Origin: Saprospiraceae bacterium
GTDB taxonomy: Bacteria > Bacteroidota > Bacteroidia > Chitinophagales > Saprospiraceae
Reading direction: 5' to 3'
NCBI GenBank assembly: GCA_016714785.1
Contig: JADKCC010000057.1
Span: forward strand, 82,986 to 146,985
Length of the DNA: 64,000 nucleotides
This document shows positions 45,187 through 54,090 of the stretch, one piece after another. The notes beneath the pieces were generated by a model. That model was given only the letters and a program-made list of their open reading frames with translations. It was not told the origin of the DNA and ran no database searches. Positions within the stretch are counted from its first letter, which is position 1, and every line of letters starts with the position of its first letter. A program made the translations under genes and the position numbers.

Positions 45187-48156
45187 TTGAGCAGATTTTA
45201 TATATACCTGTTGCTTGCTTCGATGATGGTTACGGCATCTGTGGCTTGCGTTACCAAAAAGAAAAGGAATGAAACTAGTAAATTCGGAAAGTTTTATCAA
45301 AACACGACGGCTTACTATAATGGCTATTGGAATTCAAAAGAAATCATCAAAGAAAGCATGAAAACATTGCGTCTTGCCAATGTAGATGATTATAATAAAA
45401 TATTAGAAGTTGAAGACTTTGTTTCCATCGACAATCCAAAAATGGTAAAGGCCGACATGGATAGAATATTGGAAAAAGTATCTACTGTAGCACAGTTACA
45501 TGAACCTAGTGATTGGGTTGATGATTGCTATGTCATGATGGGTAAAGCACAATACCTAAAGCAAGAATACGAAACAGCAGAAGAAACTTTAGAATATTTT
45601 CAAGAAGATTTTAATCCTTCCAACCCGTATGGTAGAAATTATAAAAGCAAAAAACCAAAAGGTAAAGCTGCTAAAAAAGCAAAAGAAATAGAGAAAAAAG
45701 AAAAGGATAGAGAAAAGGAGGAAAAAACTAAAATAAAAGTTGCCGAAAAAAAGGAAAAGGCCAAATCTCAAGCCGAAATACGTAAAAACAAAGAGAAGGA
45801 AAGAGAAAAGGCGAAAAAAGAAAAGGAGAAAGAGCGCAAAGAAGCAGCCAAAAATAGAAAAAAGGGCATAAAAACATCGAAAGCACCATCGCCTAAAGTT
45901 GATACTCCTGTCAATACGCCAAAGTCTAATGAAACACCAAAATCAGACATAACCACTTCAAATGAAGAACCATACAAACCGGTAGCGCCAATAAAACCCA
46001 CTGAAGACAAGACGGCATACAGTGAAGGAATGCTTTGGTTGGCAAAAACATACATAAAAAGAGAAAATTGGTTTGCTGCACAGATGCTTTTAGAAAGATT
46101 ATCATCCAATGCAGTCAGTGAAGACATAAAAAGCGAATTACCTGCCACTTATGCCAATCTTTACATTAAACAAAAAAGATATTCAGAAGCTTTGCCAAAA
46201 CTGGATGAAGCCATTAATGTGGAAGACAGTAAAAGCCTTAAAGCAAGATATGCATTTATAGCTGGTCAAATATCACAGCTCAATAATAATAATGAAGCTG
46301 CACTCAATTATTTTGCAACAGCAAATAAATACGCTTCAAATCCAAAAATGGAGTTTATGTCTGAATTGGCAGTAGCAAAAAATGGGATTATTAGTGGTAA
46401 AAAGTCTAAAGATTCAGTGATCAAAGATCTTAAAAAATTATTAGATCAGGATAAATATGTAGAAGTTAAAGATCAAATTTATTTTACGCTTGCAGAGATA
46501 GAACTTTCACAAAATAATGAAAATCAGGCCATTGATTATTTTAAAAGCTCTATAGCTAACAACATTTCAGACCAAAAATTAAAAGCTGAAGCATATTATA
46601 GGATAGCAAATCAATATTATGTTGACGAAAAATATTTATTTGCTTCTAATTATTATGACTCAACGCTAACATTGATTTTAAATACTGATCCAAGACACGG
46701 TCAGGTAAAAAGATATGTAGATAATCTCAAAGATATCGCTGCCAATTTGTCTATCATCGGCTATCAGGACACCTTACTTTATTTTGCATCTTTGGATGAT
46801 GGGATAAAACAAAAAAAGGTAATGGAATATTTAGAAAGAAACAAAAAAAATCAAACCGAAACACCACAAGCTAAAGATAACAATTTTGCAAATAAATTTA
46901 ATACTACTGGAGCTGTAGATTTTGGCAATAGTTCTTTTTTTGCTTACAACAAAACATCTAAGGAGAGAGGACGAGAAGAGTTTAATAAAGCTTGGGGCAA
47001 AAGACCATTAGGAGACGATTGGAGAAGAAGCAATAAGTCTTCATCCAATTCAGAAGATGAAACTAATCAAGGAGCTAAAGTGAGTGAAGCGGATGCTAAA
47101 GTAGAAAAAATAAGTAAAGAAGAGTATGAACTTTTTCTACGAGAGATACCTTCCAATCCTATAAAAAAGCAGGAAGCCAATGACAAGATTATGGTGGCTA
47201 TGTTTAATTTGGGTAAGTTATTCAGAGATAAAATAGAAAATTTTATCAAATCTGCCGAAACATTGGAAGGTATGCACTCCAGATTTGGTCCCACGCCGTA
47301 CGAGTTAGATTCCTATTTCTATTTGTATCTTGATTATACAGATTTGGCCAATATTGCTAAAGCCAATGAATACAAAAGTTATATCATTAAAAAGTATCCA
47401 GACTCTAAATATGCATCCATATTGAGTGATCCAGATTATTTTACAAAATCAAAATCACAGACCGACAAAGCTGGGCAATACTATAAGACGGTATATGGTA
47501 TGTTTGAAAAAGGGGAATACAAAAGAGCACTAGATGCCATCAATCAATCTACATCAGTAGTAGGTGATGATAATTCTTATGAAGCAAAAATGGCATTATT
47601 AAAAGCAATGTGCCTTGGTAATTTAGAAGGAAAAGATGCCTATGTAAAAGGTCTAAACGAAGTGATTTCGAGTTATCCTAACACTCCAGAACAATTAAAG
47701 GCAAAAGAGATTATGAGATTTTTAGGAGGAGATAAAAGTGCGTTTGCCAATGTACAAGATGTGGACAAAATATTTCAAAGAGACGAAGCTAGCATCCATT
47801 ACGTTACCATCATTACTTATGCACTTGAGGAGCCACAACATGTAAATTTTAAAGTTGCCATATCAGAGTTTAATAAAAAACATTTTAAGGCAGAACGCTT
47901 ACAGTTCGGTGATGCTACACTCAATATCCAAGATAATTCTCAAATCATCCTCGTAAGAAAGTTTGACAATGAGGCAAAAGCCATAGAATATTACAATAAA
48001 GTACTGAAGGATAAAGAAGAGTTTACAGGTGGTGTATCATACACTTATGATATTTTACCTATATCACAAGCTAATTATCGTAAGATGGTTAGCGAACGCT
48101 CAGCAGTATCATACAGGACTTATTTTGAAAATATAATCTTGCCAAGTATAAAGTAG
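45187..48156 (+). CDS. porW: Type IX secretion / gliding lipoprotein, PorW (SprE) family
   Basis: 989-aa TPR-rich lipoprotein of the type IX secretion system, needed for export across the outer membrane. Signal peptide and lipobox: MSRFYIYLLLASMMVTASVAC (Cys21). Next is the family opening FGKFYQNTTAYYNGYWNSKEII, repeated TPR helices, a highly charged Lys/Glu stretch (about 160-230) that may be coiled coil or disordered, and more TPRs to the end. The start is TTG: an in-frame stop precedes it at 45178, the only other codon between is ATT, and the first internal Met would cut the signal peptide. The -7 TATCTTTG at 45140-45147 fits. Confidence 0.88.
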   Translation: MSRFYIYLLLASMMVTASVACVTKKKRNETSKFGKFYQNTTAYYNGYWNSKEIIKESMKTLRLANVDDYNKILEVEDFVSIDNPKMVKADMDRILEKVSTVAQLHEPSDWVDDCYVMMGKAQYLKQEYETAEETLEYFQEDFNPSNPYGRNYKSKKPKGKAAKKAKEIEKKEKDREKEEKTKIKVAEKKEKAKSQAEIRKNKEKEREKAKKEKEKERKEAAKNRKKGIKTSKAPSPKVDTPVNTPKSNETPKSDITTSNEEPYKPVAPIKPTEDKTAYSEGMLWLAKTYIKRENWFAAQMLLERLSSNAVSEDIKSELPATYANLYIKQKRYSEALPKLDEAINVEDSKSLKARYAFIAGQISQLNNNNEAALNYFATANKYASNPKMEFMSELAVAKNGIISGKKSKDSVIKDLKKLLDQDKYVEVKDQIYFTLAEIELSQNNENQAIDYFKSSIANNISDQKLKAEAYYRIANQYYVDEKYLFASNYYDSTLTLILNTDPRHGQVKRYVDNLKDIAANLSIIGYQDTLLYFASLDDGIKQKKVMEYLERNKKNQTETPQAKDNNFANKFNTTGAVDFGNSSFFAYNKTSKERGREEFNKAWGKRPLGDDWRRSNKSSSNSEDETNQGAKVSEADAKVEKISKEEYELFLREIPSNPIKKQEANDKIMVAMFNLGKLFRDKIENFIKSAETLEGMHSRFGPTPYELDSYFYLYLDYTDLANIAKANEYKSYIIKKYPDSKYASILSDPDYFTKSKSQTDKAGQYYKTVYGMFEKGEYKRALDAINQSTSVVGDDNSYEAKMALLKAMCLGNLEGKDAYVKGLNEVISSYPNTPEQLKAKEIMRFLGGDKSAFANVQDVDKIFQRDEASIHYVTIITYALEEPQHVNFKVAISEFNKKHFKAERLQFGDATLNIQDNSQIILVRKFDNEAKAIEYYNKVLKDKEEFTGGVSYTYDILPISQANYRKMVSERSAVSYRTYFENIILPSIK

Positions 48157-48213
48157 GAATTGTTAAAGACCTTATGTTGTCCAAAGTCTGTGAATTTAGG
48201 ACTACTATCTACT

Positions 48214-48279
48214 CGGTCTCTAACCGAAGTGTATAAGTTATTCAAATCAGAAAAAGTCATTTCAACCGCTCAGAGACCG
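48214..48279. repeat. Inverted repeat after porW
   Basis: CGGTCTCT (48214-48221) and AGAGACCG (48272-48279) are exact reverse complements separated by 50 bp. They lie between the convergent porW and cutC genes. The long loop makes it a weak terminator candidate. Confidence 0.3.
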
Positions 48280-48324
48280 CATGGATACTTTCCATCAACG
48301 TCAAGTAAAACTTTCACAAACTGA

Positions 48325-48963
48325 TTATACAATCTTCCGACCATGAAAATATTTTAAACCTGAAGTCTTGATTAGTTGTGGTAGGTTTTTAGTTGTAATT
48401 TTTCCAGCTGCAATAATATTTATATCATTTCCTGCTTCCTTTTGCATTACTTTCAGCATATTTTGACCTGAAATAGCATCAGCAGCACCACCTGATGTTA
48501 GTATGTATCGCACATTAGATATTTGCTTGAGTCTTTTCACCTCACTTATCATATCATGGCATAAGTCTATAGCTTTATGTATCGTAACATAGTAAGGAGA
48601 AGCTGCTTTGCAAATCTGGTAAATGGAAGTAATATCAAGTATATTTTTACCTTTAGAGTCAACCATTAAAGCACCGAATACAAAACCATCTACTCTATAA
48701 GCTTTCAGTTTTTGTATCTCAGATATCATTTGTTGTATTTCTTCCTGAGTGTAAAAAAAGCTACCCTCACGCGACCTTATCATAACCTTTACGGGGATTT
48801 TCACTCTGGATAGTATCTCTGACAAAACTGCTATATCAGGTGTGAGCCCATCTTTAGACAAATAGCTACATACTTCCAATTGATGTGCGCCATTTTGTAC
48901 AGCATTTAGAGAATCATCTACGGTCTCTACGCAAGACTCTATTATTATATCACTATTCATCAT
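48325..48963 (-). CDS. cutC: CutC-family protein
   Basis: 212-aa TIM-barrel protein of the CutC family, linked to copper handling in E. coli but of uncertain function. Seen: IIESCVETVDDSLNAVQNGAHQLEVCS (start), SKDGLTPDIAVL, VKVMIRSREGSFFYTQEE, YRVDGFVFGAL, VTIHKAIDLCHD, YILTSGGAADA, IIAAGKITTKN and C-terminal KYFHGRKIV. These fit the family in order and spacing. It is shorter than E. coli CutC (about 248 aa), lacking some of the C-terminal helix. Its 5' leader may contain the hairpin listed at 48992-49067. Confidence 0.93.
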   Translation of the reverse strand: MMNSDIIIESCVETVDDSLNAVQNGAHQLEVCSYLSKDGLTPDIAVLSEILSRVKIPVKVMIRSREGSFFYTQEEIQQMISEIQKLKAYRVDGFVFGALMVDSKGKNILDITSIYQICKAASPYYVTIHKAIDLCHDMISEVKRLKQISNVRYILTSGGAADAISGQNMLKVMQKEAGNDINIIAAGKITTKNLPQLIKTSGLKYFHGRKIV

Positions 48964-48991
48964 ACATTATATTGATATCATTTTGGTTGAG

Positions 48992-49067
48992 AAAAAAAAT
49001 GAGGTAACACTTATGTATTACCTCAACCCTAACCAAATGAAACCAAATTGCTTTACTTATTGTAAAA
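48992..49067 (-). ncRNA. Candidate small RNA or cutC leader attenuator
   Basis: A minus-strand transcript starting about 49067 would run about 75 nt. It would end in a 10-bp hairpin (GAGGTAATAC..., arms 49001-49010 and 49015-49024, one mismatch, TTAT loop) followed by one A and eight T (48999-48992). An earlier weak hairpin, GCTTTTAC...GTAAAGC, sits at its 5' end. The cutC start is 28 nt past the T-run, so the unit is either a free small RNA or an attenuator for cutC. No protein of worth is encoded. Confidence 0.5.
49001..49024 (-). terminator. Intrinsic terminator (small RNA or cutC leader)
   Basis: Ten-base arms with one mismatch and a four-base loop, followed on the minus strand by ATTTTTTTT. 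It is the best intrinsic terminator in the window. Confidence 0.7.
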
Positions 49068-49073
49068 GCTACA

Positions 49074-49103
49074 CAAAGGTAAGGATAAAAAATTATTTAG
49101 CAA
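49074..49103 (-). promoter_or_regulatory. Promoter of the cutC leader / small RNA
   Basis: -33 TTG (49101-49103) and -7 TACCTTTG (49074-49081) with a 19-bp spacer, minus strand. Both elements match the Bacteroidota consensus. Confidence 0.65.
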
Positions 49104-49625
49104 GTATTTTGTTAAATTTATTTAAAATAATATTTTAAAATGCAATTTTACTAAATTATTTGATAGGATAAGTGAGCAAAATGCCAAATAAATGAGTAGT
49201 CTGTAGTTTGATGATTTAAAACAAAATTTATTAAAACTATAACTAGGCGCAAATATATTTTAGAATTAAGTACAAACTTTGAAAGTAAATTTTGAATAAT
49301 GTAGTTTTTACAGTTTTGCTTATAAGCACTTTGGTCAGACGCCATACAGATAGTATATTTTGAGTAATATTTCAGTGCAAATATTTGGTTGGTATTTGTA
49401 TTTGTAGTCATTATGGATAGATTACTTATCAATAAAGTAGTCTCTTTTAATTGTTTTGCTTGCTATATTTTGTGATATAAGGAGCGCATTTACATGTTTA
49501 CTTTTACAAATTGTGAGACCTAATGTGACTGAAATAATTAATTATAGTACTTTTGCAGTTAATAATTTTAAATACTTTTATTCTAAAATTTCTTGATTTC
49601 GTTTTCTTATCGTAAAATACACATA

Positions 49626-51011
49626 ATGTTCCGAATCCTAAGTTTGATAATTATTGTAGAATTGATGATTTCCAATAACATCAACGCACAGGACCAAGAT
49701 GCACACACTATTAAAAAAATTCACAATGAAGTGCTAACTAATGGTATGGCATACCAATGGTTACATACATTGTGTACCAAACATGGAGGCAGGATAGCAG
49801 GTTCTGATGCATACCTTGGTGCAGTAAATTATACAGAGTCTCAACTTAAATCTTTGTCTGGCGTAAAAACTTCAAAACAAGACTGTGAAGCAAGTTATTG
49901 GAAAAGAGGTAATAAAGAGCAAGTTTATATCGTCGGTTCGGATGGAAAACGTAAGAAATTGGATGCTTTAGCTTTAGGAAATTCTGTTGGCACTCCTGCA
50001 GAAGGATTGACAGCTGAAGTAATAGAAGTCCAAGGACTTGATGAGGTAGAAAAACTAGGTAAAGATAAGATAAAGGGTAAAATTGTTTTTTTCAATAGAC
50101 CCATGGATCCCACGCATATACGTACATTTACAGCTTATGGCGGAGCGGTAGATCAGAGAGTATATGGTCCATCCAAAGCTGCTGAATACGGAGCGGTGGC
50201 GGCATTGGTAAGGTCTATGACTACATCTATGGATGATTTTCCTCATACAGGTGTAACCATTTATAAAGATACATTGCAAAGAGTTCCTGGTTTGGCAATT
50301 AGCACCAATGATGCTCAAAAATTAAGTCTAGCCCTAAAAAAAGGTGTTGTTAATGTTTTTATAAAGACTAATTGTAAAACTATAGGAATGCGATCGGCGC
50401 CTACAGTCATTGGTGAAATCAAGGGGACTGAATTTCCAAATGAAATAATATTGGTTGGTGGTCATTTGGATAGCTGGGATGTGGGTCAGGGAGCGCATGA
50501 CGATGGTGCTGGTTGTGTACAAGCTATGGAAGTATTGAGGTTGTTTAATGCGATAGGGTACCAACCCAAGAGAACCATCCGATGTGTGCTATTTTCTAAT
50601 GAAGAAAATGGTCTTGCAGGAGGGCGCACTTATGCAAAGGAATCCAATGATAAAGGTGAGTTTCATCTTGCTGCATTGGAATCGGATTCGGGAGGTTTTT
50701 CACCAAAGGGATTTAGTTTTGAGGCTGATACTTCTGTTTTTAAAACTTATTACAAACATGTCAGTCAGTGGTTACCTCTCTTGAAAAGTTATGGTTTACA
50801 ATTCGAAATGGGTGGGTCTGGTGCAGATATTAGTCCACTTAAATCACAAAAAGGCTTATTAATTGGCTTAAGACCTGACTCTCAGAGATATTTTGATTTT
50901 CACCATACGGCCAATGACCTTATTCAAAATGTTAATAAAAGAGAATTAGAACTTGGGGCTGCTGCAATGGCTAGCCTCGTTTTTTTAATAGATAAATACG
51001 GAATTAAGTGA
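49626..51011 (+). CDS. Secreted M28-family aminopeptidase
   Basis: 461 aa. The frame is open from 49593, but ATG 49626 gives the signal peptide (MFRILSLIIIVELMISNNINA, then QDQDAHTI). An apical/PA-like insert covers about 110-260. The zinc-peptidase core follows: GGHLDSWDVGQGAHDDGAGCVQAMEVL (first His and bridging Asp), FSNEENGLAGGRTYA (catalytic Glu-Glu), ALESDSGGFSP, and DFHHTANDLIQNVNKRELELGAAAMA with the last His. All M28 metal ligands are present. It is probably periplasmic or outer-surface. It overlaps hpt by 4 nt. Confidence 0.93.
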   Translation: MFRILSLIIIVELMISNNINAQDQDAHTIKKIHNEVLTNGMAYQWLHTLCTKHGGRIAGSDAYLGAVNYTESQLKSLSGVKTSKQDCEASYWKRGNKEQVYIVGSDGKRKKLDALALGNSVGTPAEGLTAEVIEVQGLDEVEKLGKDKIKGKIVFFNRPMDPTHIRTFTAYGGAVDQRVYGPSKAAEYGAVAALVRSMTTSMDDFPHTGVTIYKDTLQRVPGLAISTNDAQKLSLALKKGVVNVFIKTNCKTIGMRSAPTVIGEIKGTEFPNEIILVGGHLDSWDVGQGAHDDGAGCVQAMEVLRLFNAIGYQPKRTIRCVLFSNEENGLAGGRTYAKESNDKGEFHLAALESDSGGFSPKGFSFEADTSVFKTYYKHVSQWLPLLKSYGLQFEMGGSGADISPLKSQKGLLIGLRPDSQRYFDFHHTANDLIQNVNKRELELGAAAMASLVFLIDKYGIK

Positions 51012-51562
51012 GTTTAAATCAGGTAAATGAAATCATAGAAGTAGGGGACCTACAATTTATAAAATATATTGATGCTGCTACAATAGAAGCAAAGGTTCAA
51101 GAAATAGCTGATGGTATAAGAGAAGATTTTCATGAAAAGTATCCGATGTTTCTTGTTGTAATGAATGGGGCGTTTATTTATGCTGCAGACCTCATACGCA
51201 AATTGGACTTCCCATGCGAACTCAATTTTGTACGCATCAAGTCTTACCATGGTACTGAAAGTACTGGCAAAATAGACATCTACATGCCTCCCAATATTGA
51301 CTTAAAAGATAGACACCTTATCATAGTCGAAGACATTATTGATACAGGCAACACGATGGCTGCTTTTATACCGGAATTAGAAAAATATAGTCCATTAAGT
51401 ATTCGATTGACATCTATATTAGTAAAACCTGAAGCTCATAAACATGATATTGTCACAGAATATCCTGGTTTCATTATTCCCAATAAGTTTGTGGTAGGTT
51501 ATGGTTTGGATTACAATGGAATGGGTAGAAACTTAAAGGATTTATATCAACTTTACCAATAG
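51008..51562 (+). CDS. hpt: Hypoxanthine phosphoribosyltransferase
   Basis: Purine salvage: makes IMP (or GMP) from hypoxanthine (guanine) and PRPP. 184 aa. The PRPP site LIIVEDIIDTGNTMAAFI (about 98-115) is clear. VVMNGAFIYAADLIRKLDFPCELNFV (about 50-75) and IKSYHGTESTG (about 77-87) form the other parts of the active site. The C-terminal FVVGYGLDYNGMGRNLKDLY is usual. The start is GTG, overlapping the stop of the peptidase gene (GTGA). No ATG occurs near the conserved start. Confidence 0.95.
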   Translation: MSLNQVNEIIEVGDLQFIKYIDAATIEAKVQEIADGIREDFHEKYPMFLVVMNGAFIYAADLIRKLDFPCELNFVRIKSYHGTESTGKIDIYMPPNIDLKDRHLIIVEDIIDTGNTMAAFIPELEKYSPLSIRLTSILVKPEAHKHDIVTEYPGFIIPNKFVVGYGLDYNGMGRNLKDLYQLYQ

Positions 51563-51570
51563 TAGTAATA

Positions 51571-51996
51571 GTGAATCCATCAGAAAAAGCAAAAAAAATT
51601 GTTCTTGACCTGATGATGGAAAATGATGCGTTTTCTAAGTGGATGGGTATTCAAATTCATGACGTAGGTATTGGAACGTGTACCTTACAATGCACCATTA
51701 AATCAGAAATGCTCAATGGATTTGGCATTTGTCATGGAGGAGTCACTTTTGCTATAGCAGATAGTGCTTTAGCTTTTGCAAGTAATTCTCACGGAATCAA
51801 ATCCGTTTCAATAGAAACTTCTATATCGCATACCAAAACTGTCCAAGCAGGAGATTTCATTACAGCTATTGCAAGTGAGAAACACCTTTCTTCAAAACTC
51901 GGAATATATGAAGTCATACTCACCAATCAAGACAATGTCATAGTTGCTATTTTCAAAGGTACGGTGTTTAGGACAGGTAAAGAATGGGATGTATAG
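51571..51996 (+). CDS. Hotdog-fold thioesterase (PaaI type)
   Basis: 141 aa with the hotdog fold; likely hydrolyses acyl-CoA esters in the cytosol. Motifs: MGIQIHDVGIGTCTLQCTI, then MLNGFGICHGGVTFAIADSALAFASNS (about 48-74; HGG and the conserved Asp of PaaI enzymes), SIETSISHTKTVQAGDFI, and GIYEVILTNQDNVIVAIFKGTVFR. The start is GTG, 9 nt after hpt. PaaI genes are usual in phenylacetate clusters; none is seen here, so the substrate is unknown. Confidence 0.9.
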   Translation: MNPSEKAKKIVLDLMMENDAFSKWMGIQIHDVGIGTCTLQCTIKSEMLNGFGICHGGVTFAIADSALAFASNSHGIKSVSIETSISHTKTVQAGDFITAIASEKHLSSKLGIYEVILTNQDNVIVAIFKGTVFRTGKEWDV

Positions 51997-52012
51997 CTAG
52001 GTAATAATAATT

Positions 52013-52768
52013 TTACTTCACAACCACCTGATGTACTTCCGAAAGCTTCTTTTGTATATCCTGCAGCTTGTCATCAAGCATACTATTAAATGTAAATCGA
52101 GCATCTGAAAAACTCAAATGTGCATAATACTGCCAAATCTCATCTACCTCTTCCAATGATATATCGTAAGGTAGGTAAGAATCATTGTCTGAAATAAGTA
52201 CTAATCTTTGGGCTGCGAAGTCAGGTCTTACTCTTTTATAGACCACTCCTTCAGACTTGCTGATGACAACATAAGTTCGGTCCTTTTTGATATCTTTCAG
52301 GCTTTCTACATAAGCACAGATCACTATACTTCCACTTTCCATAGGCAACATAGAGTCTCCGTGTATTTCGAATCCGCGATAAGTCCCTTGAGGTATGTTA
52401 GGAAATGCTATTTTGGGCAACTCTTTGATATATTCTGGATTGGCATAAGACTCGAGATATCCTGCTTCTGCTTTTGTCTCTACCAATTCAATATTAGAAT
52501 TATTATCCACGTCCACAGAAATGGCCAATACACGCAGTTCCTTATTACGCAAAATCTCCAAATCTCGGTGACTCAAATTGGATCGCAAAAGATCATCAAT
52601 TTTTACTTCAAATATATCAGAGAGCTTTATGAGATTGTCAATGCTGACCTGAGTATGACCACGCTCATAATCACTTAAAGAAGACCTCGGTACACTGAGT
52701 TTTTCGGCCAAATCTTGTTGCGAAAATTTATGTTTGTTGCGAAGGTATTTAATATTATTACCGAGCAT
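52013..52768 (-). CDS. XRE-family regulator with S24 (LexA-like) peptidase domain
   Basis: 251 aa. An N-terminal XRE helix-turn-helix (residues 1-62: NNIKYLRNKHKFSQQDLAEKL, RSSLSDYERGHTQVSIDNLIKLSDIF) is joined to a C-terminal S24 domain (about 125-215). The Ser nucleophile is in FEIHGDSMLP and the general-base Lys in VVYKRV. Such proteins are self-cleaving repressors released by RecA-bound DNA damage signals, like LexA or phage CI. Its own promoter carries paired CGACAAAAT sequences (52817-52853). No prophage genes are nearby, so a host stress role is more likely. Confidence 0.9.
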   Translation of the reverse strand: MLGNNIKYLRNKHKFSQQDLAEKLSVPRSSLSDYERGHTQVSIDNLIKLSDIFEVKIDDLLRSNLSHRDLEILRNKELRVLAISVDVDNNSNIELVETKAEAGYLESYANPEYIKELPKIAFPNIPQGTYRGFEIHGDSMLPMESGSIVICAYVESLKDIKKDRTYVVISKSEGVVYKRVRPDFAAQRLVLISDNDSYLPYDISLEEVDEIWQYYAHLSFSDARFTFNSMLDDKLQDIQKKLSEVHQVVVK

Positions 52769-52816
52769 AGTGTCTCTTGTTTGGGTGAAGTGTGATGTGT
52801 TGATTCTGATTTACTG

Positions 52817-52853
52817 CGACAAAATTAACAAAAGTCAGAATACACGACAAAAT
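52817..52853 (-). promoter_or_regulatory. Promoter and probable operator of the S24 regulator
   Basis: Minus-strand -33 TTG (52848-52850) and -7 TAATTTTG (52820-52827), 20-bp spacer. A direct repeat CGACAAAAT occurs at 52817-52825 and 52845-52853, exactly 28 bp apart, one copy over each element. This is a good position for autorepression. Confidence 0.6.
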
Positions 52854-52887
52854 AATGTCAATAAAACAACAAAAAAATATATATTTA

Positions 52888-54063
52888 TCAAATCAATCTT
52901 GATATATTTATACTTTCCAACTCGTTTAAATCACCTGAAAGAAGCACTAATCCGGGTGTTTTGCCTATTGCTATACTTCCCAATCTATTTTCATAATTAA
53001 GTGCTTCTGCGCCATTAATCGTAGCCCAAGTCAACAATTGTTCTATGGTAACATAGGATTGATATTTTTTAATGGTTTTGATTTCTTCCCATATAGACAG
53101 TTGCCAATTGGACGTAAGACTGTCTGTCCCCAATGTGACTTTAGCATCACTATCTAAAAATATTTGATAGTTTGGCAATCGGTTTTCGATGTATAGATTG
53201 GCATTGGGACATGATGCCCAATAGATTTTGCTGTTCCAACGCGCAGCAGCTGCTATATCCTCTGTAGTAGTCAAGGTATTATGTACAAAAATAGTCTTGA
53301 AGTCAGGATTAAGATGTTTTATAGCATAGTGAATTGACGATTGACCAGTAGGTTTGAAATGATCTAAGTTCATGCCAAATCTCTTATAGAAATCTACAAA
53401 ACCACCTGAACCTGATAGGAAGAGTTCATCTTCAGCAGAAGTCTCTTGATTATGTATGCTAATGGTTTGACCTTTGGCATTATTGGTATTGATAAAGCCA
53501 AAAAGCTCAGGACTTACAGTATAAGGCGCATGAGGCACATAACTTTTTTTATTATTTCCACGGTCGCTCTGACCATCCATGACAGGTTTATATTGAGCTA
53601 TGGTATTTGCAGTCAATGATGGTTGCAAAAAATCAAACATCTCTACAAAAGTATAATAATCCAACTTGCTATTAGATTTTGTCTCAGCAGTGTCTGTTTT
53701 ATTGGATATATCACCAATCGCCACGATTCCATTTTTGTACATCTCTACATCTGCATCTTTTATAGCCTGATCAATGATATCTTGATCTATATCTCTAAAG
53801 CTTACCACATTATGAAGAAATGGCAAAAGGCCTGTTCCCGTATCTACTTTGCCTTTCATGTGTGATAGTTCAAGGTGGCAATGGGTATTGATAAATCCTG
53901 GAACAATCACACCCTCCAAAAATTGAACAGATGCAATATCGTGCTCATTTACTGCATCTATGCTAAGTATCTTGCCTTGGTCGTCAGTGATGATGACTTT
54001 ATTCTGCACAAAATTTTGATTTTCGTCAAAATATTTATTTGCATAAAACTTATGAATCTTCAT
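52888..54063 (-). CDS. Metal-dependent amidohydrolase / deaminase
   Basis: 391-aa enzyme of the amidohydrolase superfamily (cytosine deaminase/TRZ-ATZ branch). The metal site GVIVPGFINTHCHLELSHMKG (about 52-72, HxH) is clear. Other conserved parts are DISNKTDTAE, YVPHAPYTVSPELF (His), TIFVHNTLTTTEDI (His), YWASCPNANLYI, and the catalytic Asp in LGTDSLTSNWQLSI. The substrate is unknown; related enzymes act on aminodeoxyfutalosine or S-adenosylhomocysteine. It lies 27 nt after the DUF1015 gene, same strand. Confidence 0.88.
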   Translation of the reverse strand: MKIHKFYANKYFDENQNFVQNKVIITDDQGKILSIDAVNEHDIASVQFLEGVIVPGFINTHCHLELSHMKGKVDTGTGLLPFLHNVVSFRDIDQDIIDQAIKDADVEMYKNGIVAIGDISNKTDTAETKSNSKLDYYTFVEMFDFLQPSLTANTIAQYKPVMDGQSDRGNNKKSYVPHAPYTVSPELFGFINTNNAKGQTISIHNQETSAEDELFLSGSGGFVDFYKRFGMNLDHFKPTGQSSIHYAIKHLNPDFKTIFVHNTLTTTEDIAAAARWNSKIYWASCPNANLYIENRLPNYQIFLDSDAKVTLGTDSLTSNWQLSIWEEIKTIKKYQSYVTIEQLLTWATINGAEALNYENRLGSIAIGKTPGLVLLSGDLNELESINISRLI

Positions 54064-54090
54064 GGTATGATATTGAAGCGCAATAATAGA

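Larger units (their letters stand above)
48964..49625. other. Intergenic region cutC / M28 peptidase
   Basis: 662 bp. It contains a complete minus-strand promoter and terminator (listed separately) and a plus-strand -7 element TACTTTTG (49548-49555) for the peptidase. A 93-codon minus-strand frame at 49151-49432 lacks protein-like composition and was not called. The rest is AT-rich without visible structure. Confidence 0.5.

Noticed and set aside
49151..49432. 93-codon minus-strand frame upstream of cutC
   Set aside because: Composition is unlike a protein and there is no promoter at its start. The minus-strand promoter at 49074-49103 lies downstream of it.
52208..52678. 156-codon plus-strand frame opposite the S24 regulator
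   Set aside because: Antisense shadow of a gene with clear HTH and S24 motifs.
52013..52768. S24 regulator as a sign of a prophage
   Set aside because: No integrase, structural or lysis genes are nearby and the neighbours are housekeeping genes.
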